Source: Dehalococcoidales bacterium
GTDB lineage: Bacteria > Chloroflexota > Dehalococcoidia > Dehalococcoidales > Fen-1064
Reading direction: 5' to 3'
Assembly: GCA_016783135.1 (NCBI GenBank)
Contig: JADHXC010000020.1
Location: 1 to 35,159, forward strand
DNA: 35,159 nucleotides
The position numbers and the translations under genes are program-made. Below, piece after piece: positions 24,844-32,858 of the stretch. How positions within the stretch are numbered: the stretch's first letter is position 1; the number at the start of each line of letters is the position of its first letter. The notes below the pieces were generated by a model. That model was not told where the DNA came from and did not search any database. It was given only the letters and a program-made list of their open reading frames with translations.

Positions 24844-25557
24844 ATGACAGTGACCAAAGCAGATTCAACATTTGAAGGCATCTACATAGCGCCTGAAGCC
24901 TCTGTCTACCTCACCGCCACATTGAAACGCGATGTTCCGCGCACGGAGCAAGTGTACCCTGTCCACGCTCGGAACCTTATCCGTTGGATTCGAACCGGAC
25001 TGGCATCACCTGACCTAAGGCAAGTCCCAGGAAGGGAACTACTGATGAGCTTCGAAGACCTCGTCTCCATGCGAGTTATCGCCGTACTACGGTCTCTCGG
25101 TGTCAGTTGGCCCAGAATCCGCAAGGCAGAGCGATGGATGCGCCAGCAAACAGGCTATCGTCGGCCATTTGCCGTGGAACGAGTGTGGACTGAGACTAAG
25201 GACGTCTTTGCAGACTTCCCCGCCGGATTCATAGCTGCGAGTCGCGGTGGGCAACTGGCCTTCACTGAAATGCTCGGCCAGTATCTCCAACCCGTACACG
25301 ATATGACCTTTATCCGTCACAACGGAGTCCGAGTTGCTGAGACATGGACTCCCCATAGTGGCGTGCTAATGAACCCGTGTATTCAGTTTGGTGAACCGTG
25401 CATTGAGGGCACCAGAATACGCACAAGGGTCATCGCCCAGATGATACGTGGTGGTGATTCTCCTTCCTACTTGAGTAGGGCGTTTGAACTGACACAAGGT
25501 CAGATTCAGAACGCAGTGGAGTGGCAACATCGTCTTAGCACCGTTCAAGCCCCCTAG
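24844..25557 (+). CDS. MerR-like / DUF433 antitoxin-like protein
   Basis: A 237-residue protein. The N-terminal half has a MerR-type helix-turn-helix pattern (ARNLIRWIRTGL, then SFEDLVSMRVIAVLRSLGVS and RKAERWM). The C-terminal part (about 174-230) is a DUF433 domain: VLMNPCIQFGEPCIEGTRIR, VIAQMIRGGDS, YLSRAFELTQGQI. DUF433 proteins are paired with PIN-like DUF5615/VapC45-type toxins, and such a partner overlaps its 3' end here. It likely binds its own promoter region and neutralises the partner. ATG 24844 follows AGGGGG by 7 nt. It sits inside the mobile cassette; base composition is lower in GC than the neighbouring core genes. Confidence 0.78.
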   Translation: MTVTKADSTFEGIYIAPEASVYLTATLKRDVPRTEQVYPVHARNLIRWIRTGLASPDLRQVPGRELLMSFEDLVSMRVIAVLRSLGVSWPRIRKAERWMRQQTGYRRPFAVERVWTETKDVFADFPAGFIAASRGGQLAFTEMLGQYLQPVHDMTFIRHNGVRVAETWTPHSGVLMNPCIQFGEPCIEGTRIRTRVIAQMIRGGDSPSYLSRAFELTQGQIQNAVEWQHRLSTVQAP

Positions 25558-25984
25558 ATACCTTCTGGACAATGACCTAACGCCTGACATAGCTACGGCG
25601 CTTAGGCTGTTTGAGTTTGACATCTATCACATCAAGGACAAGGAGATTCCTGAGTTATCTGGTGACAGCAAAGAGCCAGAGATATTCGATTGGTGCAAAC
25701 GCAATGGCCGCACATGGATTACTCATGACATTGCGGCGCAGAAGAGACACGCTCCTGACCTAAAGGCAAGTAGAATAAGCGTGTTGTGGGTTCGTGGCCA
25801 TCCAGAAGAGAACTCCAACTGGGTCTTCTTCAAGATTATCGTCAGCCAGATAGACAAGTTCCACGACAAACTACAGAACGCGCATGGGGCGATACATTAC
25901 AGGGCAACTAGAGGGCCAAAGGGATTGGTCTACGACTGGGCAGAATCAGAATATGATAGACCAAAAGGGGTGACTCACTCCTAG
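25529..25984 (+). CDS. PIN-like toxin (DUF5615/VapC45-like), start codon unresolved
   Basis: The frame reads FKPPRYLLDNDLTPDIATAL, later WITHDIAAQKRHAPDL and ISVLWVRGHPEE, and ends at TAG 25982-25984. LLDNDLTPD and THD match the two acidic motifs of PIN-like DUF5615/VapC45 toxins, which are putative RNases. The frame overlaps the antitoxin-like gene's last codons in the +1 frame. It has no ATG, GTG or TTG between the stop at 25490 and the first conserved residues; ATC 25529 is given only as a nominal start. The first standard start (GTG 25781) would remove half the domain. Use of a rare start, frameshifted fusion to the antitoxin, or inactivation are all possible. Confidence 0.55.
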   Translation: MVLAPFKPPRYLLDNDLTPDIATALRLFEFDIYHIKDKEIPELSGDSKEPEIFDWCKRNGRTWITHDIAAQKRHAPDLKASRISVLWVRGHPEENSNWVFFKIIVSQIDKFHDKLQNAHGAIHYRATRGPKGLVYDWAESEYDRPKGVTHS

Positions 25985-26034
25985 CTCTGCCTATTGACCC
26001 ACCTCACTTGAGCAGCCCAAGTCCGCGAAGTTGT

Positions 26035-26066
26035 CACCAACCACAACCGAGCAGAACCTGATGGTG
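26035..26066 (-). repeat. Right terminal inverted repeat and target duplication
   Basis: The right terminal repeat is 26035-26058, read inward on the minus strand as GGTTCTGCTCGG and onward. The 8-bp direct repeat TGATGGTG follows at 26059-26066, identical to the left copy. Confidence 0.9.
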
Positions 26067-26082
26067 AAGCATCTATGTTTTT

Positions 26083-26109
26083 CCAGCAGGACAGTGTAAA
26101 ATCTGCTGG
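26083..26109 (+). promoter_or_regulatory. Hairpin upstream of the DUF1461 gene
   Basis: CCAGCAG (26083-26089) and CTGCTGG (26103-26109) form a perfect 7-bp stem around 13 nt. The 3' arm runs into the GGGGG ribosome site of the following gene, so folding could limit its translation. Confidence 0.35.
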
Positions 26110-26118
26110 GGGATACCT

Positions 26119-26832
26119 TTGAGAGTCCTGACCGCCGTTGAGAAATGGCTTTTCGTGCTCTGCCTGCCTTTTATGCTGGTGACGGCCAGCATCTGGTGGG
26201 CGGCCAATAGCCAGTGGCTATACACTTCCGGCTTCACCAGGTACGACGTCAGCCAGACCACCGGTCTGGCCCGGAGCGAGCTGGACAAGGCAGCCGCCGG
26301 TCTGATTCACTACTTTAACTCGCCGGAGGAATTCGTTGACATTACCGTGGTCAGGAACGGCCAAGCCATTGACCTGTTCACTGACGAAGAGGCTATCCAT
26401 TTCCGTGACGTAAAACAGCTATTCCGGCTGGACTTCTATGTTTTCCTGGGGACGGCCGTCTATTGCGTAGCCTATGCCTCCGGCAATATCCTGCTGCGAC
26501 AGCGCCGGTACTATCGGCATCTGTCACAGGCAGTTCTCGGTGGGAGCGTCCTTACCCTGGCCCTGATGCTGTTACTGGGAACAGGCGCACTGCTGGACTT
26601 TGACCAGTTCTTCCTCCGCTTCCATCTCTTTGCCTTCACCAACGAGTTCTGGTCCGCGGAAGGCTACATGCTGCTACTCTTCCCGGGCGGTTTCTGGTAT
26701 GATGCCGTTATCTACTGCGGTGCGGCGACAGCTATCGTCGCCTTGATTCTGGCCGCGGTCGCCGGGGGCTGTCTGCGCGTCAAGACAGGCTCCCAGTCCG
26801 GTGAAACACAGGTCCATGAAATCCAACAATGA
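26119..26832 (+). CDS. DUF1461 (TIGR01906) integral membrane protein
   Basis: A 237-residue protein with an N-terminal membrane segment (about 8-28), an extracytoplasmic part with SELDKAAAGLIHYFN, and three more hydrophobic segments. The motif FTNEFWSAEGYMLLLFPGGFW is characteristic of the TIGR01906/DUF1461 family, whose function is unknown. The start is TTG 26119, with GGGGG 6 nt upstream. The gene lies just outside the mobile cassette, whose insertion 60 bp upstream may have replaced its native promoter. It is followed by a GNAT gene 13 nt downstream, forming a likely pair. Confidence 0.82.
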   Translation: MRVLTAVEKWLFVLCLPFMLVTASIWWAANSQWLYTSGFTRYDVSQTTGLARSELDKAAAGLIHYFNSPEEFVDITVVRNGQAIDLFTDEEAIHFRDVKQLFRLDFYVFLGTAVYCVAYASGNILLRQRRYYRHLSQAVLGGSVLTLALMLLLGTGALLDFDQFFLRFHLFAFTNEFWSAEGYMLLLFPGGFWYDAVIYCGAATAIVALILAAVAGGCLRVKTGSQSGETQVHEIQQ

Positions 26833-26845
26833 GAAAGGATGCAAA

Positions 26846-27298
26846 ATGGTAGAGGTTCGCGAGGCAACTATTGGGGATGAGGCCGGGGTATTCGACCTGT
26901 TGAAACAGCTCATGTCCGGGGCCAACGAGGAAAGCCCCATTAACCGGCAGAGCGGCGTCGATACCTATCAACAGATGCTCAAAGGCGAAACGGGGACAGT
27001 TTTCGTTGCTATTGAAGATGGCAGTATGCTGGGTCTGGTTACCCTGTCATATCCGGTGGCAATACGCTGCGGTGGGACATACTCAAGCATCGAGGAGTTC
27101 ATCGTCAGTGAGCAGGCCAGAGGAAAGGGTGTAGGTGGTGCGCTATTGGAGGCGGCCATCGCCAGGGCTACCGGGAGAGGCTGCTACGAGCTCCTGGTAA
27201 GCCGACCCAGTGAGCTCGGTTATCCGGTCTATCTTCGCCACGGCTGGCAGGATGCGGGTAAGGCCCTCCTCATGAAGCTGCCTCGCGTATCGGCGTGA
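26846..27298 (+). CDS. GNAT family N-acetyltransferase
   Basis: A 150-residue acetyltransferase. The acetyl-CoA binding motif A reads EEFIVSEQARGKGVGGALLEAA, with the Q/R-x-x-G-x-G/A core as RGKGVG. The N-terminal VREATIGDEAGVFDLLKQL is a typical GNAT start. ATG 26846 is chosen because AAAGGA lies 7 nt before it; an upstream start at 26801 would overlap the previous gene. The acceptor substrate is unknown. Confidence 0.88.
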   Translation: MVEVREATIGDEAGVFDLLKQLMSGANEESPINRQSGVDTYQQMLKGETGTVFVAIEDGSMLGLVTLSYPVAIRCGGTYSSIEEFIVSEQARGKGVGGALLEAAIARATGRGCYELLVSRPSELGYPVYLRHGWQDAGKALLMKLPRVSA

Positions 27299-27308
27299 AG
27301 CACATCTT

Positions 27309-27337
27309 TTGACAGTCCATCGAAGGAACGGTATCAT
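27309..27337 (+). promoter_or_regulatory. Sigma-70-type promoter of the DUF3795 gene
   Basis: A perfect TTGACA (27309-27314), a 17-nt spacer and TATCAT (27332-27337, 5 of 6). The leader is about 35 nt and ends in AAAGGGGAAGG before ATG 27379. Confidence 0.72.
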
Positions 27338-27378
27338 CGAATCAGTCTTACACTCTATCCGGAAAGGGGAAGGTCGGT

Positions 27379-27900
27379 ATGGAAGGTGAACATCTAGGTG
27401 CTGTCTGTGGACTCTATTGCGGGGCCTGTACCCTGTATCGCGCACGGCACGACAAGGACCGAAAGGGATTGGAGGAGTTCTTTCAGAATCTGGCAGAGCG
27501 CTGGAATGTACCTGTTGAAGAGGTGACCTGCGAGGGCTGCCTCAGTGACGGGCCTGTTGCCCTGTACTGTCGCGACTGTAAGATAAAGCAGTGCGCCGCC
27601 GAGAAAGAAGGAGTTACCCGGTGCTCCGACTGCCCGGACTTCCCCTGCGACATTATCACCAGTTTCAACAACGACGGCGTTGCCCATCACTCCGAAGTAT
27701 TGAAAAACGTCCGCCGCCAGCAGAAGATTGGCACCTACGAGTGGCTTCAGGAGGAATACGAGCGGATACGCTGCCAGTACTGCGGAGTATCGCTGGACTG
27801 GTATGCCCGGACCTGTCACCGCTGCGGAACAAAGAACCCGTCGACAATTACCAGCATGGCCAGGGATGGGACCTCCATGCAACCCCACTACAGGGCTTAG
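27379..27900 (+). CDS. DUF3795 cysteine-rich protein with zinc ribbon
   Basis: A 173-residue protein. The DUF3795 part has CGLYCGACTLY, CEGCLSDG, CRDCKIKQCA and CSDCPDFPCD, the usual four cysteine pairs. A C-terminal zinc ribbon follows (CQYCGVSLDW, CHRCGTKN). Metal binding is clear from the spacing; the function of the family is unknown. It has its own promoter and is followed by a crotonase gene after 108 nt without an obvious gene in between. Confidence 0.82.
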   Translation: MEGEHLGAVCGLYCGACTLYRARHDKDRKGLEEFFQNLAERWNVPVEEVTCEGCLSDGPVALYCRDCKIKQCAAEKEGVTRCSDCPDFPCDIITSFNNDGVAHHSEVLKNVRRQQKIGTYEWLQEEYERIRCQYCGVSLDWYARTCHRCGTKNPSTITSMARDGTSMQPHYRA

Positions 27901-28008
27901 TCTCGCTTCACTCAGGATAGCACGCGTCATCGGGCCACCCGCAATGGTAATCGTCACCCGGTGGCCGGTTGCTCTGCAGATAACTCTAGCTGAGGAGGTA
28001 CACTTACC

Positions 28009-28989
28009 ATGGTCACGATGCCGGATGACATTGCCGACAGGACTCCCTATGAGAGCATCCTCTACGAGAAGGACCCCGACGACAGCAGGTTGCTCCGAAT
28101 CACCCTCAACCAGCCGGACAGGGTCAATGCTTTGAGCTACGACATGCTCATGGACCTGCGCCACGCTCTTATCCACGGAGAGCGCGACCCCGAGGTGAAG
28201 GTAATCATCATCAAGGGGGCCGGACGCGCCTTTGGTGCCGGGTTCGACCTCGGAGCCCGACCCCGCTTCACCGAGGGTATCAGCCAGACAGTGGCCATCG
28301 AGGACCACATCCGTTACTACCACCAGGACGTCTGGTTCACCATCTGGAACCTGCAGAAGCCGGTCATCGCCCAGGTGCACGGCTATGCCCTGGCCGGGGC
28401 CAGCGAGCTTGCCTTCATGTGCGACGTTACCATTATGGCCGAGGACGCCGTCACCGGTTACCCGCCGGCGAGAGCGATGTCGGTCCCGGACACGTTCTAC
28501 TGGCCGTGGCTCTGCGGAGTCAAGAAGGGCAAGTACCTCAGCATGTCCGGCGACCCCATAACCGGCAAGGAAGCCGCCGAGATTGGACTGGCGACCATGG
28601 CCGTGCCCGCCGACAAGCTGGAGGAACAGGTTACGTTAGTGGCGAAGCGACTGGCAATGGTGCCCTCCGAGCTTCTGTTCCTCAACAAGTATGCCAATAA
28701 CCGTGCCATGGAGACGATGGGCATGCGGACGGCGATGGAGTCCACCGGCAAGCTGCACGACTACTCCCATACGTTCGAGTCCGCGCGCGAGTTCGGCAAG
28801 ATTTCACGAGAGCAGGGACTGAATGCCGCCCTGGCCTGGCGCGACGGCAAGTTCGGGGACGACTTCCGGGCGCTGAGGAAGATGGCCGCCGAGAAGGGCA
28901 CCGACTACCCCTTCCCGCAGGCGCTATCCATGCCCGAGGTCAGAGAAGGTCTTCAGAAATACGAGGAGGAGAGGAAGAGGGAGGAGTAG
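28009..28989 (+). CDS. Enoyl-CoA hydratase/isomerase family protein (long)
   Basis: A 326-residue crotonase, longer than the usual 260 because of an extended C-terminus (about 250-326, charged, ending EEERKREE). Oxyanion-hole regions are GAGRAFGAGFDLG (70-82) and VHGYALAGASELAF. The position of rat hydratase Glu144 is kept (Glu133), but Glu164 appears replaced by Pro153 in TGYPPARA. This is the reverse of the crotonase at 986. The enzyme probably acts on an acyl-CoA by another crotonase mechanism. AGGAGG lies 10 nt before ATG 28009. It is convergent with the DUF763 gene 3 bp away. Confidence 0.85.
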   Translation: MVTMPDDIADRTPYESILYEKDPDDSRLLRITLNQPDRVNALSYDMLMDLRHALIHGERDPEVKVIIIKGAGRAFGAGFDLGARPRFTEGISQTVAIEDHIRYYHQDVWFTIWNLQKPVIAQVHGYALAGASELAFMCDVTIMAEDAVTGYPPARAMSVPDTFYWPWLCGVKKGKYLSMSGDPITGKEAAEIGLATMAVPADKLEEQVTLVAKRLAMVPSELLFLNKYANNRAMETMGMRTAMESTGKLHDYSHTFESAREFGKISREQGLNAALAWRDGKFGDDFRALRKMAAEKGTDYPFPQALSMPEVREGLQKYEEERKREE

Positions 28990-28992
28990 ACA

Positions 28993-30075
28993 TCACCCCC
29001 TCATCCCCCCCAATCGGTTCAAAGCGTCCCGTTTCTCGGTGAGGCCCAGCTTAGCCCGGTGCACCGCTTTGGCCAGCAGCTCTACGGAGGTGTCGTAGGT
29101 CTTTCTATCAACCGGATAAGGGTAGCCGTCCTTACCGCCGTGGGCGAAGCTGTACCGCGCCGGGTCGCGGTAGCTGGGGGCAACCCCGTGCACCAGCTCG
29201 GCAATCAGGCTCAGGGCGCGCAGGGTCTTGGCGCCAACCCCCTGGAGGCCAAGTAACTTCTCGAAGTCTTCCGGCTGGCGCTCGTAGACACCAAGCAGTA
29301 TCCGGCTCAGACTCTCAGGATGTATGTCCGTCATCTCGACAGTGTGGTGGGCGGGAAGGCTCAGGGTCTTCAGTTTCCTGAGGTCGGACAGGATAATCTC
29401 AGGTTTTTCATCGTGGGCAATCCCGGCGATGGTGCTGCGTGCAGGTCCGCTTTCTTCCGCGACCAGGTTCAGCGTGGTACTCTTTGCCTGTGATGCAATC
29501 GCCGAGTGAGGCTCGTTGACATAATCGGTCACACTCTCACCGAGCCAGTGGTAGCGACGCGCGTAGTGGTTCCGGTCGTTCATACCCTGCTGGACTACTG
29601 CCCACGAGCCTCTGGACGTGAACAGAAAGGTATGGTGGTAGAGCTGGTAACCGTCCTGCACGGCGGCGCTGTCCACCTTGGCGGACATCCGGCTGGCGTA
29701 GACCAGTGGTACCGGGTTTAGCGAGATACGCTCTCCCCAGGTCTCTATCTCTGACGGCGTCCTCCGCGACGCGCTGCCCTTACCGCCGGCCACGAACAGC
29801 CCCAGGTCACGCTCCAACCCCTTGATGCCCTCTTTCAGGGCGCCGCAAAGGGTAGTGGTCACGCCGCTTGAGTGCCAGTCGAATCCCAGCACGCAGCCGA
29901 AGGCCTGGAACCAGTAGGGGTGGGACATTCGGTGCAGCATCTCGTCGGGACCGTACTCGGCGACGATGGCAATCGTGATTTCCCGGGCCAGCTTGACCAT
30001 GCGGTCGAAAAGCCAGCGCGGTGCTCTCCCGTGGTGGAGGGGTAAATTGGCAATCCCGGTACGTCTTGAGGGCAT
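28993..30075 (-). CDS. DUF763 family protein
   Basis: A 360-residue protein beginning RTGIANLPLHHGRAPRWLF, the start typical of DUF763 proteins shared by archaea and some bacteria. A histidine-containing middle part includes YQLYHHTFLFTSRGSWAVVQQGMN. A helix-hairpin-helix-like element (LLGLQGVGAKTLRALSLIAEL) near 275-295 hints at nucleic-acid binding. The function is unknown; nuclease activity has been suggested in general for the fold but cannot be shown here. No good ribosome site precedes ATG 30075. Confidence 0.85.
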   Translation of the reverse strand: MPSRRTGIANLPLHHGRAPRWLFDRMVKLAREITIAIVAEYGPDEMLHRMSHPYWFQAFGCVLGFDWHSSGVTTTLCGALKEGIKGLERDLGLFVAGGKGSASRRTPSEIETWGERISLNPVPLVYASRMSAKVDSAAVQDGYQLYHHTFLFTSRGSWAVVQQGMNDRNHYARRYHWLGESVTDYVNEPHSAIASQAKSTTLNLVAEESGPARSTIAGIAHDEKPEIILSDLRKLKTLSLPAHHTVEMTDIHPESLSRILLGVYERQPEDFEKLLGLQGVGAKTLRALSLIAELVHGVAPSYRDPARYSFAHGGKDGYPYPVDRKTYDTSVELLAKAVHRAKLGLTEKRDALNRLGGMRG

Positions 30076-30152
30076 AGCTATGACGCCTCTGTGGATATGC
30101 GGATACTGTGGCCTGCCAATCTACTGACCATCATGAGGCAACTACCGCACGC

Positions 30153-30383
30153 CTACATGTTGCAGGAATCGCAACTTGAGGCAGAGCAGGACGAGCAGGC
30201 GTCTCCACCTACGGGCGCCATCATGCCGCTGTCGTCGGTGGTGAAGCAGGAGAACCGGGACAGTACCCGTTCGGCATCCTTCTGGCAGGTGGGGCAGGGT
30301 GCCGGCTCAGTGGCGCAGCTTACCGGACGGATTTTCTCGAACTTGCTGTCGCAGTCGGTGCAAACGTACTCGTAAATCGGCAT
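30153..30383 (-). CDS. FmdB family zinc-ribbon protein
   Basis: A 76-residue protein with the FmdB start MPIYEYVCTDCDSKFE and the second pair CPTCQKD, forming a zinc ribbon. The tail is rich in Ser and Cys (CSSCSASSCDSC). FmdB-like proteins are named after a putative regulator of formamidase but most have no proven role. GGAGA precedes ATG 30383. It lies between DUF763 and nitroreductase genes on the same strand. Confidence 0.88.
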   Translation of the reverse strand: MPIYEYVCTDCDSKFEKIRPVSCATEPAPCPTCQKDAERVLSRFSCFTTDDSGMMAPVGGDACSSCSASSCDSCNM

Positions 30384-30457
30384 TATGTCTCTCCACTAAC
30401 AGTGTAGCCATTCTCCGGTATTGCGTCAAGCGACAGTGTGCCTGGGTGTGAACCAGC

Positions 30458-31051
30458 CTACTCCAGTGTCTGTCCCTCTTTGAGCAGTATCTGGTCAGGT
30501 GAAAGACGTGGCCGGGATTCTGGGTCCTCATCCGCGTAACCTATAAGCAGTAGCGTCAGAACGGCAATATGCCTGGGCCAACCCAGTATCTTGGCAGCCT
30601 GTCCAAACCTCATCCTCTGCACCCAGCAGGTACCGAGACCGAGGGACGTGGCCATAAGCACCATGTGCTCCACGGCGATAGCGGTATACATGTGCGCATC
30701 GGGGAGGAACTTCTGGAGCTCCGCGGGGTCTTCGCTGTCCGCGCCAAAGTACTCGGAGCCAGGCGGGGCCAGTTTGTGGCCCTTGACGAAACTGAGGAGT
30801 TCGGAGCCGCAGACAACTACTACCGGTGCCTGGGCAATTTGCGGTTGTTCGCCAATGACTGCTCCTTCTATGAGCTTGTTCTTCAGTTCGCCTTCCTTGA
30901 CTATCTGGAATCGCCACGGCTGCCGATTGGTGCCGGAGGGCGCCAGACGGGCAGCTTCCAGTATCTGCGCCATCATTTCTTCGGGCACCGGGTCAGGCTT
31001 GAACTTGCGTATACTCCGCCGTTTCTGAATCGCCTCTGCTACTGTCAGCAT
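30458..31051 (-). CDS. Nitroreductase family FMN oxidoreductase
   Basis: A 197-residue flavoprotein. The N-terminal RRSIRKFKPDPVP (11-23) is the FMN-phosphate-binding signature, and LEAARLAPSGTNRQPWRF is the next FMN contact. LMATSLGLGTCWVQRM near the C-terminus also fits. Family members reduce nitro compounds, quinones or flavins with NAD(P)H, or act in dehalogenation and ring reduction. ATG 31051 is chosen over the upstream start at 31132 because GGAGG lies 9 nt before it. The 182 bases upstream, to 31233, hold no gene. Confidence 0.9.
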   Translation of the reverse strand: MLTVAEAIQKRRSIRKFKPDPVPEEMMAQILEAARLAPSGTNRQPWRFQIVKEGELKNKLIEGAVIGEQPQIAQAPVVVVCGSELLSFVKGHKLAPPGSEYFGADSEDPAELQKFLPDAHMYTAIAVEHMVLMATSLGLGTCWVQRMRFGQAAKILGWPRHIAVLTLLLIGYADEDPESRPRLSPDQILLKEGQTLE

Positions 31052-31233
31052 GAAATGTAACCTCCTTAAATCGTGGTCGTGTACCATACAGCTTGTCTCC
31101 GTCATGCTAGCATAATGCCGCGAAGCCTGCAAAGACTCCTCCTCCCCGGCGGTCTGCCAGCCACCAGACTAACCAACTATGCTGCTGGTTAGCCGTATGG
31201 GATTTGCTATGGTGCTCCAGACAAGGAACAACA

Positions 31234-32781
31234 TCAAGCCTCCCAGACCACACTCCCGCCACTCATCGTCATTTCCACCCGGATGTCCTTTATCCCCTCC
31301 GGGGGACACGCCGTGGGGTCGTCACTGAGCAACACCATGTCAGCCAGCTTGCTCACCGCTATCGAGCCTTTTATGCTTTCTTCGAAGGAGGCGTAGGCAG
31401 CATTTGTCGTGTAGGCAGCCATCGCCTGCTCCACCGTAATGGCTTCGTCAGGCAGAAGTAGCTGCCCGGACTCGGACTGCCTTGTGACGGCGCCGTAGAT
31501 GCCCATCAGGGGGTCGTTGGATACTATCGGCGAGTCCGAGCTTCCCGCGACCACCAGTCCGCTATCGAGGAAAGACCTGAAGCGGTAGAGCCACTTCAAC
31601 TGCTCCGCCGGTACCATAGCCCGGTACCTGTCGCCACTGTAGTAGATGAACGGCGGTTGGGTAGCGATAACCGTACCGAGTCGGGAGAGCCGCTCCAGCA
31701 GGTTGGGCGGGCACTCGGCGCAGTGCTCGATGCGATGCCGCCGGTCGGCTCCGGTAGACTGACTGCGTACGTGCTCCTGGGCAATAATTACCGCCTCAAC
31801 AGTACTCTCCCGGACCGCGTGTATGGCCACCTGAAAGCCGTTTCGGTGCATATCAAGGACCATCTGGTTCAGCTCCGGCTGGGGAGGATAGAGCTGTCCG
31901 GCGATATTGCTGGGTACTATCTTGACCGCCCCCAGTCGCAACCGGTCATCACCGTCACCAAAGCCCAAACCCGCCTCCCGAAACTCGGCCACAGCCTCAA
32001 CCCCTAACATCATGTATATCCGGCTCCTGAGCTTACGTGCATCGATGAAGCGGCGGAAGGTCTGCCAGCGCCGGTAATCATTGACTACGGTGGCGTCCTG
32101 TAAAGACGTAATCCCCCGGGACAGGTATTCCCGGTTGGCCAGCGTCATGCCCCTCTCCAGTTCCTCATCGGACCAGGGGGGCATCACCTGCTCCCGTATG
32201 TGGCCCACCATCTCAAAGAGCAGCCCGTTCGGCTCACCATCGCTGACATCACGGTCAATCATCGCCCCTGGAGGTTCCGGAGTCTCCCGGGTGATACCGG
32301 CCAGCGCAAGGGCGCGGCTGTTGAGGACACAGGCATGCAGGGAGCGGTGCGAGAGCACCACCGGATGGTCCGGCGCTACCTCATCAATGTCCCGGCGAGT
32401 CGGATGGCGCTTCTCCGCAAGGTTGAACTCGCTGTAGTCAGTCCCCTGAATCCACTGGCCGGACGGCGTGTCTGTGGCCTTGCGGGCAATGATGGCCTTG
32501 ATATCGGCAATCGAGCTCACCGCTGCAGGACTGAGGTCAATACTGAGGAGCTTTCTGATGAGGCTGAAAATGTGGCAGTGCGCATCGTTGAAGCCGGGCA
32601 CCAGGGTACTGCCCCGGCAGTCAATTGTCTTTGTTCCGACGCCCCGTACTTCGTCCAGCCGGTCGTCACTACCGACCAGCCAGACCCTGCCGTCCCGTAC
32701 CGCCACCAGCCGGGCGTGGGGCTGGGCCGGGTCCATGGTTATCACGTTGGCATTCTTCAGTACCAGGTCTGCTGAGGGCAT
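31234..32781 (-). CDS. Amidohydrolase family 3 (YtcJ-like) metal-dependent hydrolase
   Basis: A 515-residue hydrolase. The N-terminal composite domain (MPSADLVLKNANVITMDP) leads into the first metal motif GFNDAHCHIF (His68, His70). Later metal ligands lie in AIHAVRES and RIEHCAECPP, and the last acidic ligand in AGSSDSPI. The SVVWEA C-terminus closes the sandwich domain. YtcJ-like enzymes hydrolyse N-substituted amides or similar bonds; the substrate is unknown. ATG 32781 follows AAAGGAGG; the longer frame to 32895 would run into the nadE leader. It is divergent from nadE, with 77 bp between the starts. Confidence 0.9.
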   Translation of the reverse strand: MPSADLVLKNANVITMDPAQPHARLVAVRDGRVWLVGSDDRLDEVRGVGTKTIDCRGSTLVPGFNDAHCHIFSLIRKLLSIDLSPAAVSSIADIKAIIARKATDTPSGQWIQGTDYSEFNLAEKRHPTRRDIDEVAPDHPVVLSHRSLHACVLNSRALALAGITRETPEPPGAMIDRDVSDGEPNGLLFEMVGHIREQVMPPWSDEELERGMTLANREYLSRGITSLQDATVVNDYRRWQTFRRFIDARKLRSRIYMMLGVEAVAEFREAGLGFGDGDDRLRLGAVKIVPSNIAGQLYPPQPELNQMVLDMHRNGFQVAIHAVRESTVEAVIIAQEHVRSQSTGADRRHRIEHCAECPPNLLERLSRLGTVIATQPPFIYYSGDRYRAMVPAEQLKWLYRFRSFLDSGLVVAGSSDSPIVSNDPLMGIYGAVTRQSESGQLLLPDEAITVEQAMAAYTTNAAYASFEESIKGSIAVSKLADMVLLSDDPTACPPEGIKDIRVEMTMSGGSVVWEA

Positions 32782-32797
32782 AATGCTCCAGCCTCCT

Positions 32798-32826
32798 TTG
32801 ACCAGGTGGTTACAGGCTAGTATACT
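32798..32826 (+). promoter_or_regulatory. Promoter of nadE
   Basis: TTGACC (32798-32803), a 17-nt spacer and TATACT (32821-32826) match the consensus at 5 of 6 positions each. The -35 overlaps the ribosome site of the divergent amidohydrolase gene, so the two genes share one control region. Confidence 0.7.
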
Positions 32827-32858
32827 ACCCGTGACACCACGAGACAATGGAGGCACGA

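Larger units (their letters stand above)
24496..26058 (+). mobile_element. Transposase-less mobile cassette (ISL3-like ends) carrying a toxin-antitoxin-like pair
   Basis: The 1563-bp segment is bounded by 24-bp inverted repeats (23/24 identical) and flanked by an identical 8-bp direct repeat, TGATGGTG, at 24488-24495 and 26059-26066. This is the full signature of transposition. Ends starting with GG and an 8-bp duplication fit the ISL3 family as I know it. No transposase-sized gene is inside. The cargo is a MerR/DUF433 antitoxin-like gene, a PIN-like partner, a doubtful small basic ORF and hairpins. Such passenger-carrying, transposase-free units are called mobile insertion cassettes; a related full element elsewhere would have to move it in trans. 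Confidence 0.82.

Noticed and set aside
24496-26058. The cassette as a complete IS.
   Set aside because: No gene large enough for a transposase lies between the ends.
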